Shown here piece by piece: positions 36,044-48,900 of a DNA stretch of 64,000 nucleotides (position 1 is the first letter of the stretch; each line of letters begins with the position of its first letter). The notes beneath the pieces were generated by a model. The model did no database searches and was not told the origin of the DNA. It saw only the letters and a program-made list of their open reading frames with translations. The position numbers were made by a program, and so were the translations under genes. The stretch is from Eretmocerus hayati (Eukaryota; Arthropoda; Insecta; Hymenoptera; Aphelinidae): the NCBI GenBank assembly GCA_029851415.1, contig CM056743.1, positions 9,540,727 through 9,604,726 of the forward strand. The letters run 5' to 3'.

Positions 36044-39000
36044 ATGGATGTCATGCTGCAAAATCACAATGCGAAGTTTGTGTGCGAAGCGCCGGACGGG
36101 CTTCGCGAACTTTGCGCGGATATAGGTAGAGAGGTGAGTTTGTAATTGCTGCATATTTTCCGATGCCCTGAGATGCGGTAAGTTATGACCCAGAATGTCT
36201 CGTGGAGGATGAGGTATGAACCGTCTCAATCGGAATGATTGGATATAATTTTTGTTACCGAGATAGGTGATACGATTGCAGCCAAGGGACATCCACTGTT
36301 TCATAGCTGAATATTTGGACGCTCTCTTGATTACGCGAGAAAATGCCATTGGTGAGTGCAAATCTATACCCTCAGATTTCTTCTTCCATTCTTTTTTATA
36401 ATTTTGTTGCAGCCACCGACAGCTGACTTTGATCTCGTATTATTTGGTAGTTATTTGAAGTTTTATTTGTTCAGGGTTTTGGCGCAAATTTACTCGAGCA
36501 CTCCAATTTCAAGCTTTCAATCGGTCATTGTAAAATAGGAGGTAAAATCTCGACTCGAGTTACCTATAGTGTTTATGTAAAAAGGTGCTTCGATGCCGGA
36601 GATTCAGAAATTGCTGATGAAACAATATTGAGATGAATTGATTTTGCATTAGAATATGACTTTACGGGTATATACACGATTTTGATCAAAGCTGAAATAG
36701 CTTTTTCAAAATTATACCATAAAGTTCATCAATTGATGTATACTCGTTAGTGTAAAGTTTGACTCCGAGATGTTATGTTGAAATTCACCTTAACAAAGCT
36801 TTTTCAAATTATTGCCACAGTTGCCATAAAAGTCGTCGAAAATGTCGTCATGGAAAGCGAGCAGATCGTGGAAATTCTTCTAGGCACCGGCCTGGAGCTC
36901 AAAGAGATAGCCGCAGCAATTCCAAGACTCCAGGTTACTCTCACATTCAACAGCTATGTTTCAGGACCTTTCACATGTTACTCCCCATTACAGACATGAA
37001 ATTTTGATTTCAGAAAGCTTTCAGAGCCTATTTGGACGCGGTTAACGGTCCGAAGAAGGAATGCGGCTGCGACGACGGTGATACATACTACATACACTAT
37101 CATACTCTTTTATATACCCATCCAATTCTCAGCAGATCCGATCATCCGATTCTCTCGATTGAGCGCAAATTCTCGATGTCCTCTTTCAAATTCAAAATAA
37201 TTGGATCAACGAGTCCGCGCGAGAGTCCGATCAATATTGAATTCGCGCTCGTGCAATATTCATCTCGTACGCGAATGCGCGCTATGACCTTGAAACTCGC
37301 GTCTATCCGTGTCGTTTGATCTCCGTAGAGGTATTGAATGATCGATTCGAGACGCTTTTTATCCGACCGGTTTTCACACAATAGATGACAGCGACATCGA
37401 CGACGACAACGAGTTGTCCATAAGCAGGATTTTGCGAGAGACCGGCGCATCTCATCAAGTGGCTCACTGTGCTGCCATAAAGATACAGGTATTTGCTTCG
37501 ACATGGATGATAACAAGTGCTCGGGACTTTTGGTACAACTGGTATCATTTCTGCTCTCTTCGCTGAAATTTTTAAATCACAAATCTGTCACGCAGACTCA
37601 TCTGAAAAGAATGAACGTCCGAAAAATCAATGGAACAGTTGGGAATAGTTCATCAGTGGCGATAAACGAAGAGTTGATAACCAATCAGAACAAAACGAGT
37701 CTTTTTGATTGGTATAAAGAAAGTTGATGGTAGGGATAAATAGGATTCCATTCATAGAAGAATCAAATCAGTTTGTGCACAACTAGTATAAAAATTATGT
37801 CCAAAGAATCAATTCTCTTTCAACACGAGCTTTTGTTTCACTATTGTGCTTGATCTGTCGCGTCTACCAATCTATCGAATTTTCGTGAAAAATCTAATGA
37901 GCGATTGTTAGATTGGGGGGGGGGGGGGCTAGACCGCTTTGACAGATGCAAATGTACAGACCAGTCTCGATTTTTTCCGCAAGGCCCTGTTCCGCGGCCA
38001 CTACGAGAGGCTATCGCTCGCTGAAAAACGCGGCGAGATAGTATGGCAGAGGGCAGCCGTGAATACGATGGAGATCCTCCGCAAGACGGGAATTTCCGAG
38101 GCCGAGGCTTCCTACGCCGCCACATTAATCCAAGTAAACCTCATCCGAACTCACGATGATGAAAAAAAATCGCGCGTCGCACTCACTTTACATGTCTTTC
38201 GCAGGCTGTCTACCGTGGCTACTACACCAGGAAGAACTTGAAACGCCGAAAGAGTAATTTGAATTCCCCCTCTTACCTTGCCAAGCGCAATTTTTACACT
38301 CCAACTGTGAATATCACGCTGCGCGTGTGTGATTTCAGTGCTACTGGAGCAAGAGGGCTACGAGGAAATCGAGCCCTTCGACGTGAACGCCTGGCTAGAG
38401 ATGATGTACGAGAACACGGGTCTGACGAGAGAAGGCGCCGATTCCGCAGCAAGAATAATCCAGGTTTCTCTCAGTCTCTCACGGCGTTTAATCCGAATTC
38501 GAATTCTTGCAAACACAGTATAACACGCAGTGCAAGCTCTGCGCGATGACGTAGGTTCCTAAGCGACACACCAGTCTAATTTGAATTGCTCGTGTTTTTT
38601 CGTGCTCAAGACCGCGTGGAGGAGATACAATCAGAGGAAGCATCCGGTTCTACAATTGGGACGATTGGGAAAGAGTCGATCGAAGGCGTCGCGCGTCACT
38701 ACCGAAACAAAGCTCGATGACGATAAGCCGGCCGGATCGGTGAGCGCCGTTACCAGTGCTTCCACGGCTCACTCTCGCAAGCTCGACGAAGCAAATGCGT
38801 CTCTACGTAAAGACGGTACGTCAATCAGCTGATTTTTCCCGGACTGACGCAGTTTTCCCTTTGCGGAATTGTAAGTGTAAGCCGCGACAGTACGTTTTAA
38901 AAACTAGCATCGATTGATGCGCTCCTGCGATGCAAGATAGCGAGTTTTCACCAAGAGCAATTCCGCGACTCTGTAAGAGACTCTCATCGTAGGGTTTGTG

Positions 39001-39555
39001 TTATAAATTTGTACAAATTTCCCACTTAGCGTAATTCTTGAACGTATTTCCATGGAATAACTCCTGTCCCATCATATGTATCAGTTTCATCATGCCCTTG
39101 AGATTAGTCACATTCAAACCATCAGGGACATTTTTTGCAAGGCCAGGTTGTATTGATAGATTTTTTCAGTTCATTCTTGTACAAGGCGATACTACACGTG
39201 AATTTTTCCGATGACAGGCTCGCAGTCTATGGTGATTGAAACTAATGATTTAGAGAATCATGAATCGGAGGAGACGGCGAGTATTGCACCGGTGGATATC
39301 AAGAATGAGCCCCGGGATGAACCCGATGAACAGGAGCAGAGCAAAGAAATTGAAAACGCGAAGGACGAAGTGACCGATGACGAGGTTTTCAAAAGTCCAA
39401 GCGCCGAAGCAGCAAAGTCTGCAAGCATCAAACAAGAAATGATTGAAAGCAGTAGTAGCGAAGACGATGAAGCGACAGATATGGAAATTGCCAAAAGAGA
39501 AGCCGATGAGATTCGAAGCGAGACTCAAAATTTGGCTGGAACGGATGAAGAATAA
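36044..39555 (+). CDS. RIIa-domain, four-IQ-motif calmodulin-binding protein
   Basis: Ten coding exons with consistent phase: 36044-36133, 36282-36351, 36821-36933, 37014-37077, 37385-37488, 37984-38133, 38205-38253, 38339-38463, 38611-38815, 39218-39555; 435 residues. Residues ~16-53 (APDGLRELCADIGRE, then PRDIHCFIAEYLDALL) form an RIIa-type dimerisation/docking domain of the SP17/CABYR sort. Four IQ motifs follow, each split by an intron right after its Gln: around 87-100 (degenerate, IPRLQKAFRAYL), 144-156 (IKIQALFRGHYER), 194-207 (TLIQAVYRGYYTR) and 251-264 (ARIIQTAWRRYNQR). The last ~110 residues are acidic, with KNEPRDEPDEQE-like and SIKQEMIESSSSEDDE stretches. IQ motifs bind calmodulin and RIIa domains bind A-kinase anchoring helices, so a signalling scaffold, ciliary or neuronal, is likely. 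Candidates by memory are Drosophila igloo and SPA17-like proteins. An AATAAA lies 38 bases after the stop. Confidence 0.87.
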
Positions 39556-39592
39556 CGGCATTTCGATTTTACAAATAATTAGCGATTTCTCG

Positions 39593-39598
39593 AATAAA
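39593..39598 (+). terminator. Poly(A) signal of the IQ-motif gene
   Basis: AATAAA 38 bases downstream of the TAA of the RIIa/IQ gene. It faces the opposite-strand signal at 39635-39644. Confidence 0.6.
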
Positions 39599-39634
39599 AC
39601 TACTGATAACTTTTTTCTGACCTGATGATTTCAT

Positions 39635-39644
39635 TTTATTTATT
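39635..39644 (-). terminator. Poly(A) signal of the Cys-rich gene
   Basis: Two overlapping AATAAA hexamers on the minus strand (AATAAATAAA), about 670 bases past the stop codon of the Cys-rich gene. The two convergent genes would end within ~50 bases of each other. Confidence 0.4.
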
Positions 39645-40306
39645 CTTTCGTGTTTGGCGTCATGCTTCAATGACAACTCTTCCAATTACTTTTAATAGCA
39701 CCAAGTGTTTCAGTTTTTCGGGGATTTCAAAATGCATCTATAACTTTGTTATCTTGAGTAATCGCTCGCGCCCCTTTCTCGAAAGTAATGCAGAGAATTT
39801 GATAGAAATTTCTAAATGGCAAATTTGTATGGATAATAAAATTGATATAAGGCATACTAGCAGGTCCCTGAATATGAAAACTTGTCGCCATTCTACCTTC
39901 GTTGGTGTTTCCAAGAGCTGAATATATCTGCACCCTGCCGAAAAAAGTGTTCGAAGTAGTTACAGACAGAGTTGGTCAGACTACGCACGCTGCCGCTGCG
40001 ATAGTGCCTACCGTGATCCAGTAGTTTTCCCCTGTAGTATGCCCTCTTAGCCGTTCCAGATAACGGCACTTTGAAAGAGGGACTCTCTCGAAAACCCATC
40101 ATGGTCTTGTTCAATTCAAAACTATTTCATTTACGAGAATATAAACGAGATGAAAACCAAAAGCTCATCTGGCCAAGGCACTTTATATCAAATATGATTG
40201 AGCGAGACGCGCGACGAGTATACAGTTGAGGTCTTAAAAATAGTTTGGTTACAATATCCTAAAAATGTCTCTAAAAGAGGAAGCAGCCAAAGAGCTAATC
40301 GAATGG

Positions 40307-43213
40307 TCAACGAGCTCTTTGATGATTGCGACGCGATCCGGTATATTTCTGCTGGAGGAGGCAGAGCGAATCCTTGTGCTGCAACAATTGCTCGGTCGAC
40401 TGCCGGTGCTGCTGTTGCTGTTGCTGCTGATGCTCGTCCAGAAGAATCGCGTACTCTTCGGGCTGATTTGGTCTGTCACTGCTCGGCAGTCCGGAATCGC
40501 GCGAGCAACGCCTCGATCTCTTTCTGCAAGCCGAGCACTTATTACTGCTTTCCGATTGAGGCTTCGATGGTTGATGATTCCTCTCGCGTTGAGGGCTACT
40601 GGTCGCAGAGCTACGGTGTCGCTCCTGCTGCTGGTAAGATTGCAGCCAATTGTTGCTGCTGCCGCTGCAATAAAGTAGAGGTTGTTAGAGAGGTGCAACA
40701 GTCGTTTGCAGGGCTTGCGAGCTCCCGGTGGATTTATGTGATTTCGTGAGAATTTCTCAGAGTCGATATCGATAACTTCGATGACCGAGCTCCAATGAAG
40801 GAATTTATATTAAGTCTATCCGGGAATTACTTAGCGCTCATGGGCTACTGAATTTAGCTGTCGACCAAGCTTTTTACAAGCCGTCGCAAAGAGGAGGTGT
40901 GTCACAAATGTTTTCCTTGAATATCAGGCGAATGAGTGAATTGATGAAATGTCGAATGATTGATCGAGCAGTCATGACATTTACATCTCATAACTCAGTG
41001 GTGTAAAACTCAAAGGCACAATTTCAATGAACTGAGCCATTTAAAAATGTCTCGTTCAATATCATGCGATTGGCCAAGAAAATTTCGTCAACTATACTGC
41101 ACAATTCATTCATTTCACACACTCAAACTAACCAGTGGGAGCAGTGGGCAAGACAGTGACAGGATCGACGACAGTAGTAGCAACAGCAGGAAGCACAACT
41201 GTTCAGACAGTAGCAGATGCAGGAACAGCAGCAGCAGCACGAGTGATTCGGGCAGTGACAGCAGTGATGACTCTGCTCGAACCTCGACGCACACTCGGCA
41301 CTCGTCGCCCGTTCCGCAGCCCTGGGCTCCACGAGCCTCTCCTCCCTCGAGTAGTGGCGCTGCTCGTAGCTTTGACGACGACGATGTCCAGGTCGTCTGG
41401 ATTGATGAGAATATCGACTTTTTCTGTACGAATCCCTGCCAGCGCGTTTTCCACTGCTCTCGCTGGTTGTGCGTCGAAGCAGCCTGATGTAGCGCTCTCG
41501 GGGAAACTTTTCACCCCCTGGTGGACCATCTAGTCCTGGTGATCCAGGCGCCGAGTGGCGAAGACGCGCCCGACAGCTCCGAGGCCTGCTGGCGTTTTCT
41601 GCGTCATCCTCCGAATCTGCTTTGGCGATTTTGCATTGTAAATGCGATTACTCTTAAGAATCGATGGTCGAGTCATCGAATGGACCATCAACGTACACTG
41701 TTAGAGCTGAAAAAACTGTGCAATACTTTTCCATACCATGATCGCCGCGCGGGAAGGCCTCTTCGCTCCACACGATGCGAAAGCTGCTCTGCTCCTCTGG
41801 GTAGACTCGCTCGTCCATGGGCTCGTACATCGACTGATACTGCGACTCATCCATCGTCTTACTACTGCATCGGAATTGAGTCAATCTCGTTTTTCATCGT
41901 CATTTTTGCACAACTTTAATGCATTTCATCGTGACAAAAAATGTCGACATTCTTTCAAGAAATCAAATCGAAATAATTTACGAAGTTACAGAGGAATCAT
42001 AATTACTGCTGATCTACGTGGCGGTGACTGTCGTCAAGCGAAAGCTGGCGCATATCGCACTCGGGTCCCAAGCTCATATCCAGAAGCTCTACTCCGGGGT
42101 CAGCAGCGGTCTCTTCCACATGTGGCTCTCTCAAGCCGCTATCATTTGTCGCGATGGTCAGGGTAGAGCTGGCCAAATCGGCCGATGGCGCCTCTGCAGC
42201 TAAAAACATCTCGCAGCTAGTGCGCTTGGCCGAGCTTGCAAAGCTGTCGAGCGAATTGGTCAGAGACGAGTCTAATAGTCGTCGTTGGCTGGCGGGTGTA
42301 ATTTCGTCGTCTTGACGATGATCCTCCGGAGATTTCTCATGGCAATCTTTGGTGGAAGCTCGACTCGAGTCATCAGCCTATTAATTATACGATGTTATCG
42401 GAGAAACGAGGTAAATTTGTTTGGCTCTCGAATGAGTTGAGTGAGACGGATAAATTCGGATTTTTGGTATAGGCTTAAATGGGGTAGAGCTGATTTCTAG
42501 TGCGATTATCAAATGACACGATTCACCCTCCTCACAGCGAATCAACGAATGAACAATTCTAGTTCCTGGAAATTATAAATAGTGTATAGACAGTACGAGA
42601 GATAATCATCCCGATTGTCAGTACAAATGATTCGTCGATCAGACGCGAGTACAGTTTCATTCTCATCAGTTTTCATGAATGAGACAAAAATAGATGACGT
42701 TCGCTGTTTTAGAACTCGCAGAAATTAAATCAGCAACGAAAATGAAGTTAGCAGTAACTATGATGACCTGTGCAGGTCGAGAAACGAATAGTTGATGCTT
42801 CCATTCGAATCACTCAACATCTGCAACCACTTGATTGACGCAATGATGAAATAGTTCAATGTAATTAAGCATAACAAATACCGATAACTGACTAAAAATT
42901 TAGGAAGATTCCGAATAATGGATCGAAAATCGTGAGTGATAACTGACTGACGAACCTTCATCGGAAAAGCATTAAAAATTTATTCAGTGAGCCCTGACAT
43001 AATCGGGCGAATAAACTCAGAACTGAGTATGTATTCACTGTAAGCCATTAGAGCAACGATAAGAATGATCAGCATCACCTCGGAGTTTGGATCTGTCTGT
43101 TTCGCACTGCCATTGAAGGTTAGCCCGAAATTCTTCGGGAACCTGCGACGAGCTCGTTTGAACGCGTTCGCGATTGCGACACGTGACGAGGTCGGGCCCG
43201 GGCTTTCCGACAT
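40307..43213 (-). CDS. Unrecognised 491-aa protein with a 20-Cys cluster
   Basis: I do not recognise the family. Five coding exons join with correct GT/AG borders and phase: 43213-43079, 42377-42007, 41864-41737, 41616-41133, 40664-40307. The N-terminus is MSESPGPTSS followed by a basic stretch (FKRARRRFPKNFG). Residues 46-210 are acidic and Ser-rich (SFASSAKRTSCEMF, DESQYQSMYEPMDERVYP). An Arg/Ser/Tyr-rich part follows (about 250-310, GRDSYRKSRYSHQSRRPG). Residues ~327-373 hold 20 Cys with many His, including a run of five Cys; then comes a Ser/Gln-rich tail with CSACRKRSRRC and a Gln run of seven. The Cys block could bind metal or be palmitoylated, but its spacing fits no zinc finger I know. 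No signal peptide or membrane segment is evident. The trinucleotide GCA/TGC-rich DNA opens several frames on both strands; this frame was chosen because only it joins across all introns. Confidence 0.68.
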
Positions 43214-45458
43214 TGCCGAAAATTGCTGAAGCGTCGACGATCTGGAGTTTCCACGCTTCTGCGTCGGCTGGAACTACGCAACTAGACTGTCTCCTACTTT
43301 GTTCTTGATTTGCATTGGAAAAGCAGGTGTGTTTACCAATAAGTCTTTTGTTGCTCGTAGACAACTTCAGAGATCAAAGAACTATTATTTTTGCATGCTA
43401 TGTATAGCAGAAAGACTTGTCGATGTTTCGAAAAAGATTAAACAACAAGCTGGAGAGGAGCAGCAAGAACTTGACGAGGTAAATTGACTCATTCAGTTTT
43501 ATTTTATTCTGTTTTCCTCTATCGAAATATAAAATACAATCCAATAACAATAGCTGTCTTATCGACGAGATGTCGATTTGAAAGAGTGACTCTTTCATTA
43601 TGCGCTGTTGATGAGTTTGAGCCAGGCACAATTCGACGTCTTGGACTTTATCGGAATACTTCTCTATTCAATCAGCAATTGACTTAGAATCTACTCCATC
43701 TATGTACAAACAGACTCTACTTCAAACCCTGGACTCATGGGGGTAAACTATCTTGATAATCTCGATACTTTCCTAGTTTCCAGAAGTAGTCCGTACATTT
43801 ACGCGTTAGCTGTAGAGAATTTCCCATACTGACTGTGAAAGGGCATTCAACAAAATATCTCAACCGACGTGTCTTTGATAAGCGTTATGTACAAAAATAC
43901 AGTAATAAGACAATTTTAGACGTACAAAAACCCGGTGATGAATATTGAAACCAGTCAAACTCTGTCGAGTCGACGCTTTTACATTCATTCATAGAAAATA
44001 ATAGAATCTGATTAAGTAAAATGTGTTTGGGCAATCAGTCGCATATTTCATGTTTTGAACTAATCCTCTACCGGAGAGCTCTCATACAGTTATTCAAATT
44101 AACCAACTTTGAGTCGGTTAACATTCAGCTCATATTTTTCCAAAAGCCATATTTTGGTCTAATCTCGGCATAGACCATTAATTCAACAATTTCAGTACAC
44201 AGAGGTATAAGAAATATTGCGTGAAAAAATATCATTCGGGTAGTTGAAAAATTACAAGCTGAGAGTCAATTACACAATATGACCAACACTCTATTTGTAA
44301 TCGAAACGCTCGTTTCAAACACCTTGTGCTCAGAATAAAAAAGTAGGAAAGCAACGGAGAGCCCTTCGTCATAAGCCCTAGTCCCTAAAATAATGTTAAG
44401 AAGATGAAGTATTTCGGATGAGGATCATACTTCAAATCAGAATCAAAAATTCATTCCGACCAGCAATCTACGTATAACTCGATTGTTCAGTCACATTATT
44501 CGTAGCAAATCTATCAAAAATGAAATAATTGTTCCTCGTATTCCTTTGCATTTTTCAAAGACTGAGATGTGCAGGCCAAACGGATCATTCAACGGATGTG
44601 TTTCTCTCCACTAGCGAAGTTAATTGATGGAAAATCATAAATCATATGAAATCCCAAGGACAAGCTGCATAAAACCATTGACAACCGCCATCTTAGGTGG
44701 TATCCGGAAATTCTTTCACAGGAGATATTGAAGATCAATATCGCAACATCTCAATTGAGATAGGAGGAACGCGTGTGCTGATACTATAATTTGTCATATT
44801 ATTTCACGTTTGGTGAAGTATACCCTACCTCTAATCTCAACATCAAAAACTAGATATTGCACATCATTCCATGAATGTCTATTTACATTTATCAACATCA
44901 TTGGAACTTGAGCTAGATCTGAAAAATATCAACTTCAATGCTCAACATCATCACTGTGCGGCGTAACATGTTTGATTGCGTACTTACTCGAGTACAGGTG
45001 CAGGCATGGCGTTGGGACGGTCACCATGTGTGCAAGAACAATATCAATAGACACCTATAAATTGCTTTGATTCAGTTTTTGCATTTGAAAAACTTTTCAT
45101 AAATGTATCTGTTTCAGAAATTGACGGTTAGAATTTACCATTGAGAAATTTCAAGCGTTAAAAACATTCATACATATAATATCATTTCTCTTGCCAGTTT
45201 TCAAATTTATTTTTGTTTGCCAACCCTCTCCAAGTGATCTCAATCTCGGAACATTTAAGAACTTAGCTACGTACATGGGTGCTCATCATAAATCCTGTCA
45301 AGAATACCTTAAGTACTCATTGCTTCGATTTTACATCAGAGATTCAAGTCTCGAGTAGACATGAAAAGTCTATGTTAATCGCAACTCCTACTCTATTTCA
45401 TACCCTATAGCCGATAATAATATTAGAGAACTTTTACGATTCAAAGGGAGCAAAACAA
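43214..45458. other. Intergenic, no gene recognised
   Basis: Upstream side of the Cys-rich gene (promoter expected near 43214-43300, CpG-containing) and downstream side of KHDC4. No exon chain found. Confidence 0.4.
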
Positions 45459-45464
45459 TTTATT
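45459..45464 (-). terminator. Candidate KHDC4 poly(A) signal
   Basis: AATAAA on the minus strand about 480 bases after the KHDC4 stop codon; the first such hexamer I noticed downstream. Confidence 0.4.
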
Positions 45465-45945
45465 CCTGATTTTTTGATGTAATTGAAATCAAAAGATCAA
45501 TTATCATTGCCGCATTGAATGGAAATCCCTGAAAAACAGAGCCTATGTCAGTGTAATTGACACAAGTTCACCTCTCGTTTAAGAATACTAAGCCGAGTAA
45601 GTCGAATTCGAACACCTGATAATCTAATCGAATTGCTTCTACAACTGGCTCGATTTCGAATCAAGTCTAGTTATCGAGAGAATCTGATTTCTCAGTGACG
45701 CTACAACTCTCGAGTCAAGCGTGGAGGGCGAAAAACGCCTTTGACAGAGTTTCGCACAGCCACTGATACTCGGCGATCGCATCAAAACTACTTAATTAAT
45801 ACTCGCACATCGTTTACCTCGCTGATTCAATGCTGCGATTGTTTAGAACCCCGGGCGAGTCGTAATTGATGACTCTCGCGGTCTCAGTCCAGGGTATGCG
45901 CAGTACGCGCAAAATTGGCGGCGTTGTAACCGTTAGAGCCAAATC

Positions 45946-48900
45946 TCAGTTCATCCAAGGAGGCGCCGATACGTTTGGCTGTTGGGAAACAGGCACCTGA
46001 TGTGGATGGTGATAACGGAAGGGTGGACCTCGAGGTCGCGGCTGCGTATAGGCTGGCGGCGATGAAGCGGGAGGAGGCGGCGGATTACAAATTGACTGGA
46101 CTAGAGCTGCCGCTGGTGGTGGAGCACCCGGTTTCATCGTGAAGGGAGATTGGTGCTGCTGTTGCAGGTGAGCGTAGTCGAGGCCCATGCTGACGGGATG
46201 GGGCTGCTCAAGGAGACCCAGTTGACTGGGCGATCGATTGCCGTCAACGCCTGAAAAATTACAATGCATAAGCATGAGTATAATTTCGAGGAGTGTCAAG
46301 AGTTCAAACAATAGGAAAATTCTTATTCGGAGTCGACGCTTACGAAAATGTATCATCTCTCTCGAGTGAATCATATCTCAGAGCGAATAACCACCAATCA
46401 TTCACTGAAGCACATTTAACTCAACGAGCACCGATTCGAGACTGCAAGAATCGTGATCCCGCAGCATCAGAAACTTGGGTGCAAAGTCTCGATACACAAG
46501 AAACCTTTGAGCAAGATGATTGATAACGTGCTATGGGAATTCGCGGAGGAAGATCAGATTATTCGAGAGGTGTAGTCACGTAGCTGTTGATTGACGAAAA
46601 ATCGTGGGTGAGAGGATAATGGAGACATTATTCATCCACCTTGCACGAGCCTGAGCTGAGGTGGGGGCACGCCGACCGGGTGTGGGTGAGCTTGGCCGTG
46701 ATAAGGCATCATGTGATGCTGCTCCGGTCCTTCGCGGGGTATTGGAGGTGGCCTGTTTGGAGGAAAGCGCGCAAAGTGACCCTGCCAAGGGCTGTGCGCT
46801 CCCGGGCCCATTCCCATGGGCGGTCCAGGTGGCGGTGGTCCTCGCGGCACCTCGCCGTTCATCGGCTGTTCCATGCCTGCAGACATTTATTTAAAAAATC
46901 ATTCGAATTGCTCGTGTTTCATATTCACGCGAAAAATATCGCGTGTACTTCCTCTCGTTCAGAACGATTACGGGAAATAAGGGGCGTACATAGCCAGCTA
47001 TAAATGGCACAAATCTCTGATGTTATTAAGAGCGATATAAAACTTGCGATAATCAGAACTCGAAAGTCAATTTAGAACATCTAAATCAGTCCTGTCGGAC
47101 TTCAAACTCCTCTCCTCGATTGCTGAGAAAATGAGATAACTTTGTTTTCATATTGTTCCAAAAGACAACTCATTTCCTTTGGTTTGGATAAGCTCGCCAA
47201 TGAAGATAATAGACACCCTGGACGCATCCTAAATCAGTTACCCATCATCCTATCTCATTATTATATTTCATATCTAGGTCTTGTAAGTTTACTCATAATA
47301 TTTTTATTCAACCCAGTTACTGACGCGAGCCATAAAGATCGAAAATCATCTTTATGGCATACAAATTACATTAGTCCCATGAAAATACGACGATAAACGA
47401 CGAAATCAGTGTTGAAAATTGTTTCAACTTTCTACTCTTTCTCTCATTTGCAGTCAGGTTTTCGAGCTTTGCCTGTACTCAAATCGATTTCTTGTATCAC
47501 TGCGCGATCTATGGAATATTACAGATTTTCCTGATTTCTCCGTAAAGAATTATCACCGGCTATTGAGAATTGGCAGAAAAAAAGTTGTCAATATATTGGA
47601 TAATGTGAGCAAATGGGCCAATGACCGTCAGTATGTTGATATGATTTGGAACAATGATTCAAACTTATTTTTTCATTCCTCTAAACGTTTGAGTGTTCAG
47701 TGTCATTGTATTGTGATCAGCAAAACCAATCTTCATAATTAAAAAATGGATGAATGTAGGTTTAAACCAAAAATTTGATGATGAATGATAGATAGACATT
47801 GATAGAAATGTGAAATACAAAAAATGACGACGAACGAATTTATCGCGAGCGATTCACTCAATGCAGTGCGATAAAAAAATGACTCTATAATACATACAGT
47901 AATACATTATATCGATAGTTACCTGGATTATGTCCGAGAAATTGTTGATCCATGCTCCGTCTTTCATCTGCACAAAACAAAAGGAAAGCACTGATGATTA
48001 CTGATCTCATGGCAAGAAGTTAACTTTCTATGAATATTTAGACACAAAGATCATTATGGTGAAAATACACTCTAACAAGCTAAAAACGTGCAGGCTCTTT
48101 CTGCGCCTCTTCTATTTGACATCTTGTTCTGGATCTAAATCATAGTCAGCAACTGGTTCCGATCGACAAGAATAGATTGTGTGTTGTTCTCGTGTGATGA
48201 GTTCGGAATACATCACAAAGTGCGCTACTGATGGGAGTCGTATTTTTATCTTAAATTTCGATAATTTCTGATAGCTTTTTATCCTCTATCTAGAATGAAC
48301 TCGAAAAACATTTATTATTATTCACATTCAGTTTGCATTGCCGGAACGTCGCTGAAGCTGTAATCGCAAACGCAAATTTGTTAGAGGGATAACATTAACG
48401 TGAATAGAAAATCATAAATGATACCTATACAAAAGTATTATACCAGCATTCACACAATCAAGTCATCTTTGCTATGCAGTTGTAGCGTGAAGCATTCAAC
48501 ATCTAACGATGCAGAGCCAAAGCGAGGAAATCCAATGCAAAATCATTCTCTCCGTAAAAGCTCAATCCAGTTTAATTTACGAGTTACGAAAAAGAAAAAA
48601 TAGATATCGTCGACGATTGCAAGCACTCGGTCTGTTGGAAAATAGTACGGCGCTCCTCCAAATGTGATGCCTAAATATTGCTCTTGAGTCACTACTCACA
48701 TGACGTGTCTCAATCACACATTGATGATCAACGGTAATGAAAAAAAAAAAAAAAAAGTTATGGACAATTTAAAATGGGAGTATTTACACTACCATCTGCA
48801 GAACACATACTGAAAAAAGGAACTTTTCCGTTTCATCATATTTCACAGAATTTTCCTAAACGATTCTCAACTTCGCTCAAATTGCTGCGATGTAGGATAA

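Noticed and set aside
40198..41533. Plus-strand Leu/Ala- and Ser-rich frames over the Cys-rich gene
   Set aside because: These are shadows of the minus-strand exons; they do not join across the introns in phase and would read GCA/TGC repeats as poly-Leu or poly-Ala.
42640..42690. Second hammerhead-like string on the minus strand (CTGATGAG close to GAAAC)
   Set aside because: Only three bases separate the two core boxes, so stem II is missing, and no convincing stem I or III with a cleavage site was found.
47419..47742. Plus-strand 107-codon frame inside a KHDC4 intron
   Set aside because: No motif recognised, opposite strand to the host gene, and no flanking exon or promoter signal.
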